Assembly: GCF_001485535.1 (NCBI RefSeq)
Contig: NZ_BCMZ01000001.1
Span: 2,108,001-2,172,000 of the forward strand
Source: Halobacterium sp. CBA1132
GTDB lineage: Archaea > Halobacteriota > Halobacteria > Halobacteriales > Halobacteriaceae
Reading direction: 5' to 3'
DNA: 64,000 nucleotides
Both the position numbers and the translations under genes were made by a program. Of this stretch, positions 18,226 through 26,875 are shown one piece after another (the first letter of the stretch is position 1; every line of letters starts with the position of its first letter). A model generated the notes under the pieces. The model worked only from the letters and a program-made list of their open reading frames with translations. It was not told the DNA's origin and did no database searches.

Positions 18226-19524
18226 TCAGGCGAAGTCCTCGTAGCGGGGTTCGTCCCGGTCGCCGGGGAAGTCCTCGAAGTTCGCGGTCGTCTGGTCGCC
18301 GCTGACCATGTCCTTGACGGTGACTTCGCCGTTCGCGAGGTCCTGCTCGCCGACGATGACGACTGTCTCTGCGCCGACGCCGTCGGCGTAGTTCATCTGC
18401 GCGCCGAAGCTCCGGTCGGCGACGTCGGTCTCGACGACGTGGCCGCGGGCGCGGAGGTCGCTGGCGACGCGCGCGGCCTCCGCCTCGGTGTCCCCGACTT
18501 GGAGGACGTAGTAGTCCGTCGAGAGGTTGCCGTCGGACCGGACGCCGGCGCGTTCGAGCAGGAGGTTCAGGGGCGCGTGGCCGGGCGCGACGCCGACCGC
18601 GGGCGTGGGCTGGCCGCCGAACTCCTCGATGAGGTCGTCGTAGCGCCCGCCGCCGAACACGGAGCGCCCGATGTCGCCGGTGGCGTCGAAGCACTCGAAG
18701 ACGACGCCAGTGTAGTAGTCGAGGCCGCGAGCGGTCGTCAGCGAGATGTCGCAGTACTCGCGCACGCCGAGGTTCTCGGCGGCGTCGAGGACCGCGCGGA
18801 GGTTCTGGACGGCGTCCTCGACGCGCTCCGTGCCGGCGAACTCGACGAGTGCGTCGAGGTCGTCGCCCGCGAGCAGTTCGTCGAAGCGTTCGGCCTGGTC
18901 GTAGGAGAGGCCGGCGTCCGCGAGGCCGTCGAGGTACTCCGCGCGCTCGATTTTCTCGCGCTTGTCGACGACGCGGATGGCGTCCTCGGTGTCGACGTCG
19001 GCGTCGAAGGCGTTCAGGAGGCCGCCGAGAATGTCGCGGTGGGAGACGCGGAACTCGAAGTCCTCGCCCGTCAAGCCGAGTTCCGTCAGGCCGTCGGCGG
19101 CGACCGCAAGCACTTCGGCGTCCGCGCGCGGGTCGCGGGAGCCGAAGATGTCGACGTTCGTCTGGTAGAACTCCCGGAAGCGGCCCTGCTGGGGCTCCTC
19201 GTAGCGCCAGAACGCGCGCGTCGAGTACCACTTGATGGGCTTCGAGAGTTCCTGCTGTTTGGCGACGACCATGCGCGCGACCGTCGGCGTCAGCTCGGGC
19301 GTGAGCGCGACGTCGCGGCCGCCCTGGTCGGTGAAGGAGTAGAGTTCGTCGACGATGCCCTCGCCGGACTTGTCGACGTACATCTGCGTCGATTCCAGCG
19401 CGGGCGTCCCGATTTCGCGGAAGCCGTACCGGCGCGCGGCGTCCTCGACGGCGTCCATCGCCTCGCGGCGCGGCCCCATCTCCTCGGGGTAGAAGTCCCG
19501 GAATCCCTTGAGTCGGTCGTACAT
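18226..19524 (-). CDS. hisS: Histidyl-tRNA synthetase
   Basis: This class II aminoacyl-tRNA synthetase charges tRNA-His. The 432-aa protein shows motif 1 near FRDFYPEEM, motif 2 RYEEPQQGRFREFYQTNVD, the histidine-specific GLDYYTGVVFECF, and motif 3 near GGGRYDDLI. A C-terminal anticodon-binding domain starts about residue 335. The length is normal. The start ATG at 19524 follows a gap to the substrate-binding protein gene, and truA follows closely downstream. Confidence 0.96.
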   Translation of the reverse strand: MYDRLKGFRDFYPEEMGPRREAMDAVEDAARRYGFREIGTPALESTQMYVDKSGEGIVDELYSFTDQGGRDVALTPELTPTVARMVVAKQQELSKPIKWYSTRAFWRYEEPQQGRFREFYQTNVDIFGSRDPRADAEVLAVAADGLTELGLTGEDFEFRVSHRDILGGLLNAFDADVDTEDAIRVVDKREKIERAEYLDGLADAGLSYDQAERFDELLAGDDLDALVEFAGTERVEDAVQNLRAVLDAAENLGVREYCDISLTTARGLDYYTGVVFECFDATGDIGRSVFGGGRYDDLIEEFGGQPTPAVGVAPGHAPLNLLLERAGVRSDGNLSTDYYVLQVGDTEAEAARVASDLRARGHVVETDVADRSFGAQMNYADGVGAETVVIVGEQDLANGEVTVKDMVSGDQTTANFEDFPGDRDEPRYEDFA

Positions 19525-19563
19525 ACACCGTAGTTCGCCCGACGCGCGCTTGAAAGCTTCCGT

Positions 19564-20445
19564 TCAGTCACCGCTCGGGGTCGCGGTCGACTCGCGCTCT
19601 GTGACGGGGTACGCGTCGGGAACGCGGAAGCCGTGGTCGCGCAGCCGGTCGGCGTCCTCGGTGAACTCCTGCACCCACGAACGGCCGCGCTCGGTGAGCG
19701 TGACCGCGCCGTACCGAATCGGCGCGCCGGTGACGACGCGGCCCCCGAGATCGAGGGAGACAGAGGCGTACGTGTCGGCTCGGGCCGGGTCCGAGAAGTC
19801 GATAGCTGGCGGGAGGTCGACGGTTGGCATGTCGTACTCGACGGCCATGCTGCGGTAGACGAACGCGGCGTCGACGTTCCCACTGTCCAACACCCGCGCG
19901 AGTTGGGTCTCGGGGAACACGCGCGTGTTCGCCACCACTGGGTCGGCGTCGTCCAGCAGGCCGCGCCGTGCTGCGAGTCGGAGCGCGAGCAGCGTCCGGT
20001 AGCCGAGCGGGTCGACAGCGGGGTCGGTCCGGCCGACGCGAACGCCGTCCGCGCGGAGCGCGGTCGGCCAGTCGTCCCGAATCGCATCGGCGTGGGCCGA
20101 CTCGGGGTCGTAGGCCAGCGTCAGGGCGTTCGTCGCGAACAGCGTCGGCGACTCGGCGACGCCAGCGAACAGCGCGGGGTCGGCGAGCGCGAGTGCGTCG
20201 GGGGAGCGCGCGCCGCTGGTGACCAATCGCCGCGCGGCGAGGCTCCCGTGGGCTTCGACGCTCGCGTCGGGAACGTCGCTGGCAACTGACAGCAGGCTCC
20301 CGGCGACGAGCGCGGACGCGGTGGACTCGCCGCCGGCGCCGAGGCCGGTCGCAACGCTGCCCGCCACGGCGGCGGTCGCGGCGGCCCCGGCGACGAACTG
20401 TCGGCGCGTCTGCGGCACTGACGTAACCTTATCCGAGAACGCCAA
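19564..20445 (-). CDS. Tungstate/molybdate-type solute-binding protein (WtpA-like)
   Basis: The 293-aa product has a twin-arginine signal, QTRRQFVAGAAATAAVAGS (residues 12-30), so it should be exported folded. The mature part resembles ModA/WtpA periplasmic binding proteins, with features such as ADPALFAG, NALTLAYDP, and FVYRSMAVEYDMPTVDLP. No lipobox Cys is visible. Permease and ATPase partners are not adjacent. Oxyanion specificity is inferred from the family and not certain. Confidence 0.75.
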   Translation of the reverse strand: MAFSDKVTSVPQTRRQFVAGAAATAAVAGSVATGLGAGGESTASALVAGSLLSVASDVPDASVEAHGSLAARRLVTSGARSPDALALADPALFAGVAESPTLFATNALTLAYDPESAHADAIRDDWPTALRADGVRVGRTDPAVDPLGYRTLLALRLAARRGLLDDADPVVANTRVFPETQLARVLDSGNVDAAFVYRSMAVEYDMPTVDLPPAIDFSDPARADTYASVSLDLGGRVVTGAPIRYGAVTLTERGRSWVQEFTEDADRLRDHGFRVPDAYPVTERESTATPSGD

Positions 20446-20493
20446 AGAGTTTTCGTAACCATTAACAGTTTCGTCGGGCGGCCGGCTGCCGAC

Positions 20494-21369
20494 CTACACC
20501 GCAATCAGGCCGACGCCGACGACAGCCAGACACGCCGCGCCGAAGCGGCGGCGCAGGCCGGGTTCGCCGAGGAGGAGACAGCCGAGCAGGACGGCGACGA
20601 TGGCCTGCCCGTTGACGAGCGTCGACGCGATGCTCGCGGGCGCGCTAGCGAACGCGAGCGCGGTCACGTGCTCTGCCACCGCGACCCCGGCTCCCGTCAC
20701 CGCGAACTTCCCGAGGAACGGCCGAATTCCCGTCGTCGGCCAGCGACGGAGCGCCAGCGGGAGCACGACGACAGCGACGGTGCCGAGGTACACCGGCACC
20801 CAGAGCCGCGTCGGGAACGTGAACCCGTCGAGGACGACGCGGCGCCCGACGTCGCTGACCGCGAACAGCGCCGCGGAGACGAGCGCGAGTTGCGCGGCCC
20901 GAGAGTGGATGGCGCGCCGGAACGGCGCGAGCACGTCACCGCCCTCGTAGTTCGCGAGGTAGACCGCCGTGGTGGCGACGACGATGCCGACGACGGCCGT
21001 CGGTTCGAGGTACGCGCCGAGCACGAACACCTCGATTGGCACGACGAACACGGGGACGATTTTCGCGATGGGCGCGACGTAGGAGACGTCCCCGACGGCC
21101 AGCGCCTGCACGGAGACGACGAACGCGAGCCCACCGAACACGGCGGTGCCGGCGAACACCGCAATCGACCACACGTCCATCGGTGGGAACGCCGGTAGGC
21201 CGCTCCCGCCAGTCGCGACGGCGAACGGGAGGTACCACGCGATTGCGGCGGCGTTGACGAACACCGTGAGGACGGCGCCGTGCACGCCCACGAAGTAGCG
21301 CTTCAGCGCGAAGAGGTACGTCCCCCAGAGGCCAGCGGCGGCGAGCGCGTAGAGTAACCCGGACTCCAT
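20494..21369 (-). CDS. EamA/DMT-family transporter
   Basis: A 291-aa polytopic membrane protein with about ten hydrophobic helices in two similar halves, typical of drug/metabolite transporters. The start MESGLLYALAAAGLWGTYLF and the C-terminal LVNGQAIVAVLLGCLLLGEP with the conserved Gly-Glu near helix 9 support this. The substrate cannot be predicted. It is separated from its neighbours by about 50 nt on both sides, and there are no operon partners with a related role. Confidence 0.85.
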   Translation of the reverse strand: MESGLLYALAAAGLWGTYLFALKRYFVGVHGAVLTVFVNAAAIAWYLPFAVATGGSGLPAFPPMDVWSIAVFAGTAVFGGLAFVVSVQALAVGDVSYVAPIAKIVPVFVVPIEVFVLGAYLEPTAVVGIVVATTAVYLANYEGGDVLAPFRRAIHSRAAQLALVSAALFAVSDVGRRVVLDGFTFPTRLWVPVYLGTVAVVVLPLALRRWPTTGIRPFLGKFAVTGAGVAVAEHVTALAFASAPASIASTLVNGQAIVAVLLGCLLLGEPGLRRRFGAACLAVVGVGLIAV

Positions 21370-21426
21370 TCACGCGAACGGAATCCGCGCCGAGAGAAGA
21401 GTGGTTCGGTTGCGGAGCGCCGACCG

Positions 21427-22020
21427 CTACTCGCGGAGGCCGTGAACGTACGTCTGGTCGTGGTCGGGGAACACGTCGCGGATTGCGTCCTCGCCGTGCT
21501 CGTCGGCGAGCATCGCGCGCAACTCGGCCTCGTAGTCGGCGCGCGGAATCTCCTCGCTGGGGCCGACTTCCACGTCGAGTTCGGCGTCCACGAGGCGGTC
21601 GACAGCGCCGCGGCCGAACCCCGCCAGCGGCGAGAGGTAGTCGACGTCGTGGCGGTCTTCGAGGCTCTGGGCTTGCGCCCGCGACACCGTCGGCACGCGG
21701 TCGTCGCGGCGGGTGCCGTCGGCCACCGCGTCGAAGTCGAGGGCGGCGGCGGCTTCCAGCGCCTGCTCGTGGACGTGCTGGATGCCGTTCCGCGGGTAGC
21801 CGTCCTCGCGCATCCGCTCGACGGCTTCTTCGGCGACTTCGCGGTCGAGTTCCAGCGCGCGGAACTCGAAGCCCGCGGCGTCGGCCGCCCGCTCGGCGTG
21901 CTCGTGCTCGTCGGTCACGCCGAAGTGCGCGGTGACGAGCGTGACGTCGTAGAAGCGGTCGACGAGCAGCGCCGCCAGCGTGGAGTCTTTCCCGCCACTG
22001 TAGAGCAGGCCCAGTCGCAT
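21427..22020 (-). CDS. PP-loop ATPase-like protein (adenine nucleotide alpha-hydrolase family)
   Basis: The 197-aa protein begins MRLGLLYSGGKDSTLAALL, a PP-loop (SGGKDS at residues 8-13) that binds ATP to adenylate a substrate, as in tRNA thiolases and NH3-dependent ligases. Later RADYEAELR and a predicted alpha/beta fold agree. It is shorter than TilS/TtcA proteins and lacks visible Cys motifs; DUF7411-type haloarchaeal proteins look similar. It lies 3 nt downstream of the PDCD5 gene in a translation-related group, so tRNA modification is plausible but unproven. Confidence 0.78.
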   Translation of the reverse strand: MRLGLLYSGGKDSTLAALLVDRFYDVTLVTAHFGVTDEHEHAERAADAAGFEFRALELDREVAEEAVERMREDGYPRNGIQHVHEQALEAAAALDFDAVADGTRRDDRVPTVSRAQAQSLEDRHDVDYLSPLAGFGRGAVDRLVDAELDVEVGPSEEIPRADYEAELRAMLADEHGEDAIRDVFPDHDQTYVHGLRE

Positions 22021-22023
22021 CGC

Positions 22024-22383
22024 CTAGCGGCGACTGATGTTGTAGCTCTGGTCGTCGGGCTTGAGTTCGCGGAGGATGTCTTTCATCTGCTCCTCGTCGA
22101 TCTGGTCCTGCAGGCGGCCGGACTGGGCGAGCGCGAGAATCTGCTGTTCGGCCTTCTCGGCGAACTCCGGCTTGCTCATCTTGATGGTGTTCAGGCGCTT
22201 GCGCGCGCCGTCGGTGAGGTGCTGTTTGAGCAGCGCCTGCTTCTGCTGTTCGGCCTGCTCGCGCTGGGCCTGCTGGGCCGCGCCGGCGTCACCGCCGCCC
22301 TGCTGTTGTTGCTGCTGCTTGAGCTGTTCTTTCTTCTGCTGGCGCAGTTCTTCGAGCCGGTCGTCGTCCGGGCTCCCACTCAT
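22024..22383 (-). CDS. PDCD5-family DNA-binding protein
   Basis: A 119-aa protein with a long charged helix rich in Gln ([14 protein letters not shown]) and a C-terminal helical bundle ([20 protein letters not shown]) that matches archaeal PDCD5/TFAR19 homologues. The cellular role in archaea is unresolved. The position after rps19e is the conserved archaeal arrangement. It runs into the PP-loop gene with a 3-nt gap. Confidence 0.93.
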   Translation of the reverse strand: MSGSPDDDRLEELRQQKKEQLKQQQQQQGGGDAGAAQQAQREQAEQQKQALLKQHLTDGARKRLNTIKMSKPEFAEKAEQQILALAQSGRLQDQIDEEQMKDILRELKPDDQSYNISRR

Positions 22384-22479
22384 ACTCGCCAGTAGTCGAC
22401 GAATCCAGATAATTCTGACGCAACGGGGTGGTAGTACCGCGGCTACCGGGACGGAGACTGCGGAAAAGCGGCGGCGGCG

Positions 22480-22935
22480 TTACGCGTAGCGTTCGAGTTC
22501 CGGGCGGTCGAGCGATTCGATGACGTCGCCGGCCGTCTCGTCGAGGAGACTACGGCCGTCCGCGGTGACGACGCGACCACGGTTGTGCTGCTGCTCGACG
22601 AGCCCCTCGTCTTCGAGCTGCTGGAGCGCGCTGCGGACGATGTTCCGGGAGCTGGACGCGCTGTCCGGCGGGGAGACGCCGTAGCGGTTGGAGCCGTCGG
22701 TGGTGTCGCCGTAGGCCGTCGCGAGGCGCTTGACGCCGATGGGGCCGTCGACGGCGACCTTTCGGAGGATGCTGGCCGCGCGGCGCGCCCAGAAGTCTTC
22801 CTGTTCCGGCGGGAGTTCGCGGCCCACGCCGGTCTTCGCGAACTGCGCCCAGTCCGGTTCGTCGAGTCGGTCTTCGAGCTCGCTCGCGAGCTCGTCGACG
22901 AGCTCGTCAGCGGGAGCGTCGTAGAGGGTTGCCAT
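22480..22935 (-). CDS. rps19e: 30S ribosomal protein S19e
   Basis: Small-subunit protein found in archaea and eukaryotes, required for 16S rRNA 3' maturation. The 151-aa sequence contains the WARRAASILRKVAVDGPIGV and NIVRSALQQLEDEGLVE signatures of S19e with a winged-helix-like fold. It heads the S19e-PDCD5-PP-loop set, about 95 nt upstream of the PDCD5 gene. Size and start are standard. Confidence 0.96.
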   Translation of the reverse strand: MATLYDAPADELVDELASELEDRLDEPDWAQFAKTGVGRELPPEQEDFWARRAASILRKVAVDGPIGVKRLATAYGDTTDGSNRYGVSPPDSASSSRNIVRSALQQLEDEGLVEQQHNRGRVVTADGRSLLDETAGDVIESLDRPELERYA

Positions 22936-23075
22936 TACGCGGAATTCACGGCGGATTCGTTTAAAGCCATCGTTAGGGAGTCGTGCGGCGTCGTGGTGGC
23001 CGTCCAGCCCGCGGCGGCGGACGCGAGCGCGGACGCATCCGGGGCGTTTTAGGCGGGGACTGCGAATTCGGTGAC

Positions 23076-23942
23076 ATGAACGAACGGGCGGCCCTCGACG
23101 TGGTCGGCGGGCTGGTCGCGGGCGCCGGCGACGACGCCGCAGTCGTCGACGACACGGTGTTCACCATCGACATGCTCCACGAGACGACCGACTTCCCCGA
23201 GGGGACGACGCGGTACACCGCGGGATGGCGGTCCGTAGGCGCGTCCCTGTCGGACGTCGCAGCGATGGGCGCAGACGCGACGGCGGCCGTCGGCGTCTAC
23301 GGCGCGCCGGACTTCGACGAAGACGGCCTCCGGGCGTACGTGACCGGCGCGCTCGACGTCTGCGAGGCCGTCGACGCGGAGTACGTCGGCGGCGACCTCG
23401 ACGGCCACGACGAGTTCACGGTGGCGACGGCCGCGGTCGGCCACACCGACGACCCGGTGCGCCGGAGCGGCGCGACGCCCGGTGACGCGCTCGTCGTGAC
23501 GGGGACGCTCGGCAGGACTGCGGCGGCGATGCAGCGGTTCGACTCCGGGGCCATCGAGGAGGCGAACGAGCTGTTCCGGTTCGAACCGCGCGTGGCCGCG
23601 GGGCGCGCGCTCGCTGGGCACGCCACCGCGATGATGGACTCCAGCGACGGCCTCGCGCGCTCGCTGCACCAGCTAAGCGAGGCCAGCGACTGCGGGTTCA
23701 CCGTGGACGGCGACAGCGTTCCCGTCGCCGAAGAACTCCGCGGCGCCGTCGAGGACCCGCTCGACGCGGCGGTGACGTACGGCGAGGACTTCGAACTCGT
23801 TGCAACCGTGCCGACTGACGCGGTGGGCGCAGTGCGTGCGGCGACAGCCGTCCCCGTTTCGGTGGTCGGTGAGGTGACGGACTCGACAGGAGAGATAACG
23901 CTCGACGGCGAGGCGCTGGCGGACCGGGGCTGGACGCACTAG
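23076..23942 (+). CDS. thiL: Thiamine-monophosphate kinase
   Basis: ThiL phosphorylates thiamine monophosphate to thiamine diphosphate using ATP. From the ATG at 23076 the product is 288 aa, with the AIR-synthase-like motifs GDDAAVV, DMLHETTDF, GWRSVGASLSDVAAMGADA, and ALVVTGTLG. The frame is open 31 codons upstream, but MNERAALDVV matches the family start. Its stop overlaps the convergent M50 protease stop in CTAG. The active site appears complete. Confidence 0.92.
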   Translation: MNERAALDVVGGLVAGAGDDAAVVDDTVFTIDMLHETTDFPEGTTRYTAGWRSVGASLSDVAAMGADATAAVGVYGAPDFDEDGLRAYVTGALDVCEAVDAEYVGGDLDGHDEFTVATAAVGHTDDPVRRSGATPGDALVVTGTLGRTAAAMQRFDSGAIEEANELFRFEPRVAAGRALAGHATAMMDSSDGLARSLHQLSEASDCGFTVDGDSVPVAEELRGAVEDPLDAAVTYGEDFELVATVPTDAVGAVRAATAVPVSVVGEVTDSTGEITLDGEALADRGWTH

Positions 23943-25054
23943 CCGACGATTTGGATGGGGACGCGCATGAAGCAGAGCGCGCCGAGCACGAACGCGAGCA
24001 CGCCGACCGCGATTCGGCGCCGGTCGAGCGGCGAGTCGTCGACGGGGTCGACGCTGCCCGCGAACGAGATGACCGTGGCGATGATGCCCCACAGCACCCA
24101 GATGCCGGCGGCGTTGCCGGCGTCCGCGACGAACCACTGGTAGCCGGCGAGCGCGAACAGCGCCGTCGGCACCAGCGGCGCGATGCGCTCGGCGTGCTCG
24201 CCGGCGAGCGACCGGAGGACGTGGCCGCCGTCGAGTTGGCCGACCGGGATGAGGTTGAGGAACGTGATGAACATCCCAATCCACCCGCCCATCACGACGG
24301 GGTTGATGGACAGCGACGGGTCGCTGTACGACAGCGGTTCGCCGAGGGTGACGGCGATGGCGCGCAGTAGCGGCGGGTACGCGAACTGGACTTCGACGGC
24401 GTCCGCAGAGTTGACGATTTCCGGCGGGACAGTCACCGGCGGGAGGACGAGACCGACGGCCGAGACGCCGATGGCAGCGACGAGCCCCGCGAGCGGCCCG
24501 GCGACGCCGATGTCGAAGAGGGCTCTGCGGTCGGGAATCCGGCCGCGCATCCGGATGACCGCGCCCATGGTGCCGAACAGCGACGGGAACGGGATGAAGT
24601 ACGGGAGCGACGCGTCGACGTCGTGGTAGCGGCTCATCGCGTAGTGGCCGAGTTCGTGGACGCCGAGCACGCCGACGACGGCGAGCGTGAACGGGAGCGC
24701 GCGCAGGATTTCCGGCGAGAACGGGTCGACGTAGTACCAGTTCGCGCCGACGAACAGCGTCGACGCTATCGTGGCGACGAACAGCGCGAGGTTCGTCCAC
24801 GGGAAGCCGCCGTCGTCGGTGGTGGCGTCGTGGGGTTCCGCGACGAGAACAATCTCGCCGGTGCGGCGGGTGAGACTGACCTCGTAGCCGCGCTCGCGGA
24901 ACGCCGGCCAGACGGTCTCCATGAGGGTCTCGCGGTCGGTCTCGGGGTCGCCGAAGTAGAGCACGCGACCGTCGTCGCGGCGCACTTCGTAGACGTCGAA
25001 CACCGACGCGAACGAATCAGGATTGGGGGCACCGTCGGGCGGCTGAGCCGACAT
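23939..25054 (-). CDS. Site-2-type intramembrane metalloprotease (M50)
   Basis: The 371-aa product has a cytosolic N-terminal domain (about residues 1-85) and then membrane helices carrying HELGH (about residue 133) and the third zinc-ligand motif NLIPVGQLDGGH (about residues 269-280). Members cleave membrane-bound substrates, often anti-regulators; the target here is unknown. ATG at 25054 is chosen although a GTG lies one codon upstream. A TATA-like ACTTAA lies about 30 nt before the start. Confidence 0.9.
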   Translation of the reverse strand: MSAQPPDGAPNPDSFASVFDVYEVRRDDGRVLYFGDPETDRETLMETVWPAFRERGYEVSLTRRTGEIVLVAEPHDATTDDGGFPWTNLALFVATIASTLFVGANWYYVDPFSPEILRALPFTLAVVGVLGVHELGHYAMSRYHDVDASLPYFIPFPSLFGTMGAVIRMRGRIPDRRALFDIGVAGPLAGLVAAIGVSAVGLVLPPVTVPPEIVNSADAVEVQFAYPPLLRAIAVTLGEPLSYSDPSLSINPVVMGGWIGMFITFLNLIPVGQLDGGHVLRSLAGEHAERIAPLVPTALFALAGYQWFVADAGNAAGIWVLWGIIATVISFAGSVDPVDDSPLDRRRIAVGVLAFVLGALCFMRVPIQIVG

Positions 25055-25181
25055 CACCGACGTGTACCCGTTCCAGCGGGTTAAGTACTTAGTCGGCGGT
25101 ACCCGCGGCTGCCGGGCGAGAAACGGGGGACGGAGCGGAGGCGGCGGTTGGTCAGGGCGGGCGATGCGAGCGCGAGCGGGG

Positions 25182-25436
25182 TTACGCGGACTGGACGCGC
25201 CAGGTGGTGGCGCTCGTGTACGACCACTTCTCGACTTCGAGGTCGGTCGCGGACTTCGAGAGCTTCACCATGAGCGCGCCGATTTCCTTGGGGGAGAGGT
25301 CGACGTCGTCGGCGATGAACTTGCTCTTGAAGTACACCTCGCCGTCGGCGGCCTTCTCGCGGAGGTACGCCTCGAGCCGCGTTTCCTTGTCCTGCGGTTC
25401 GTCGGCGTCGGTGGAGGGGGATTGGGTTGCGCTCAT
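25182..25436 (-). CDS. DUF7123-like small winged-helix protein
   Basis: An 84-aa haloarchaeal protein with an acidic disordered start and the core LEAYLREKAADGEVYFKSKF then SPKEIGALMVKLSKSA, which looks like a winged helix-turn-helix. It resembles the DUF7123 family from memory. The role is unknown; a transcription-related function is inference. A clear TATA box 32 nt before the ATG suggests a strong leaderless promoter. Confidence 0.75.
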   Translation of the reverse strand: MSATQSPSTDADEPQDKETRLEAYLREKAADGEVYFKSKFIADDVDLSPKEIGALMVKLSKSATDLEVEKWSYTSATTWRVQSA

Positions 25437-25463
25437 CTTCGATTCACCCTACCGGCTACGGGA

Positions 25464-25473
25464 GGTTATAAAG
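25464..25473 (-). promoter_or_regulatory. TATA box of the DUF7123-like gene
   Basis: Minus strand CCTTTATAACC is centred about 32 nt before the ATG at 25436, fitting leaderless transcription. Confidence 0.55.
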
Positions 25474-25479
25474 GGGTGA

Positions 25480-25702
25480 ACGTTCGGGCTGATTCGAGCG
25501 ATTTCACCCGTAAATCGAGCTCGGTTGACGTTTTACGAACGTTCGAGAAATCTTTAGACATTTTATAGACGGCTTAGAGAACTTCTTTCTACATCCCCGA
25601 CCAGAGGAGAGCGTCGGACGAGCGGCAGTCGAAATCGGGGGTCGAGCGGTGGTTCGCTACCGGTACTGGCGGCGAGCGCGCGGCGCGCGACAGCCGGAGT
25701 GG
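25480..25702. other. Intergenic region with a plus-strand TATA-like box and possible RNA
   Basis: ATTTTATAGAC at 25559-25569 on the plus strand is followed by GC-rich DNA with CCCCGA (about 25596) able to pair with TCGGGG downstream. No ORF with host-like codons follows it. A short non-coding RNA is possible, or the box may be chance. Confidence 0.25.
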
Positions 25703-26464
25703 CTACTGTTCGTGCTTCCAGAACTCGTCCTCGACGGTGACCTCCTTCTTGAAAATCGGGACTTCGTCCTTGAGGCGGTCGATGCCGTCCTCGACGGCTT
25801 CGAAGGCCTCGCCACGGTGGCCGGCCAGCACCGCGACGAAGACGATGTCCTCGCCGGCCTCGATGCGGCCGACGCGGTGGTGCAGGCGCACGTCGAGGAC
25901 CCCGTCGCGGGCTTCCAGTTCCTCGCGGATGGTCGCGGTGCGTTCGGCGGCGACGGCGTCGTACTTCTCGAAGGTCAGCGACTCCGTCCACTCGTCGTCG
26001 TCGGCTTCGAGGGCGCGAACGCGGCCCGTGAACGTTGCGATGGCACCGGAGTAGTCTGCGCGCGGCGACCGCTTCAGGTCCGCGACCAGCGAAGACAGCG
26101 TCTCGAAGAGGTCGGCAGCTTCGACTGCCTCGACAGCGGCGTCGAGGTCGGGGTTCTCGGCGTCCACACGAAGCGCGGGGTCGTCGATGTCGGCGTCACC
26201 GACGGCAATCTGGGGGACGCGGGCGTCGGGAAAGCCGACCAAGAGGGCGTAATCGTGGTCGCGCGCGAGGTCGTCGAGGACTTCGTCCGGAGAGCGGTCC
26301 TCGCCCGCGCCCGTCCAACCGTCGCCGACGGTGTACGTGGTTCGCGCTGGCGTGTCGGGGTTGCCGGCGCGGACGACGCCGACGCGGCCGCGCTCGGCGA
26401 GGCGGTCGGCGAGGCGGTCCGCGACGCCGTCGGCGCCGTCGCCGACGATGCCGTGTAATTGCAT
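25703..26464 (-). CDS. moaE: MobB-MoaE fusion (molybdopterin synthase large subunit)
   Basis: The 253-aa protein has an N-terminal MobB-like half (MQLHGIVGDGADGVADRLAD, residues 1-115) without a clear Walker A. The C-terminal MoaE domain is at about 130-250 (SGAIATFTGRVR, RLHHRVGRIEAGEDIVFVAV, VPIFKKEVTVEDEFW). MoaE converts precursor Z to molybdopterin with thiocarboxylated MoaD-like (SAMP) proteins. The MobB-like part may bind guanine nucleotide or be structural. This fusion is known in haloarchaea. Start ATG at 26464. Confidence 0.9.
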   Translation of the reverse strand: MQLHGIVGDGADGVADRLADRLAERGRVGVVRAGNPDTPARTTYTVGDGWTGAGEDRSPDEVLDDLARDHDYALLVGFPDARVPQIAVGDADIDDPALRVDAENPDLDAAVEAVEAADLFETLSSLVADLKRSPRADYSGAIATFTGRVRALEADDDEWTESLTFEKYDAVAAERTATIREELEARDGVLDVRLHHRVGRIEAGEDIVFVAVLAGHRGEAFEAVEDGIDRLKDEVPIFKKEVTVEDEFWKHEQ

Positions 26465-26505
26465 ACTCGCACGTGGGGCTGCTCGCGGCTTGTAGGTGTC
26501 GCCAG

Positions 26506-26772
26506 CTACCGCGCCCGCCACCACCGCCAGCCCACCGACAGGCCGGCGAGGAAGAGGAGGAGGGCGACCACGTTGACCACGTCGTCGTAGGGCGGCGAGA
26601 GCAGGTCGCCGAGCTGGAGCAGCGAGTACGCCAGCCAGAGGAGCCCGGCGGCCATGAGCGCGAGCGTCCGCAGCGGCGGCAGCGAGCCGAACTGGTAGCG
26701 CCACGCCGTCCCGAACAGCACCAGCAGCCACGCCAGCGACAGGAGGACCGCGGGGTCGGTAACCGAGACCAT
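26506..26772 (-). CDS. Small membrane protein with three helices (88 aa)
   Basis: MVSVTDPAVLLSLAWLLVLF begins a protein with three predicted membrane helices (about residues 6-24, 32-54, 64-82) and a basic end (GWRWWRAR). The family is not recognised. Host-like codons support it. The ATG at 26772 is preferred over upstream in-frame ATGs that read through the pyrH promoter region. It is divergent from pyrH. Confidence 0.65.
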   Translation of the reverse strand: MVSVTDPAVLLSLAWLLVLFGTAWRYQFGSLPPLRTLALMAAGLLWLAYSLLQLGDLLSPPYDDVVNVVALLLFLAGLSVGWRWWRAR

Positions 26773-26840
26773 ACCGGGAATACGCGTGCCGCCCGGATAA
26801 CAGTTCGTCGCGCTCGCAGGCGCTGCTGTGCAGTTGACAA

Positions 26841-26850
26841 CCCTTAAGGA
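26841..26850 (+). promoter_or_regulatory. TATA-like box of pyrH
   Basis: CCCTTAAGGA is centred about 30 nt before the ATG at 26876, which supports a leaderless pyrH-lysS transcript. Confidence 0.45.
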
Positions 26851-26875
26851 CGCCACAGGGGTATTCCGGTGTAGT

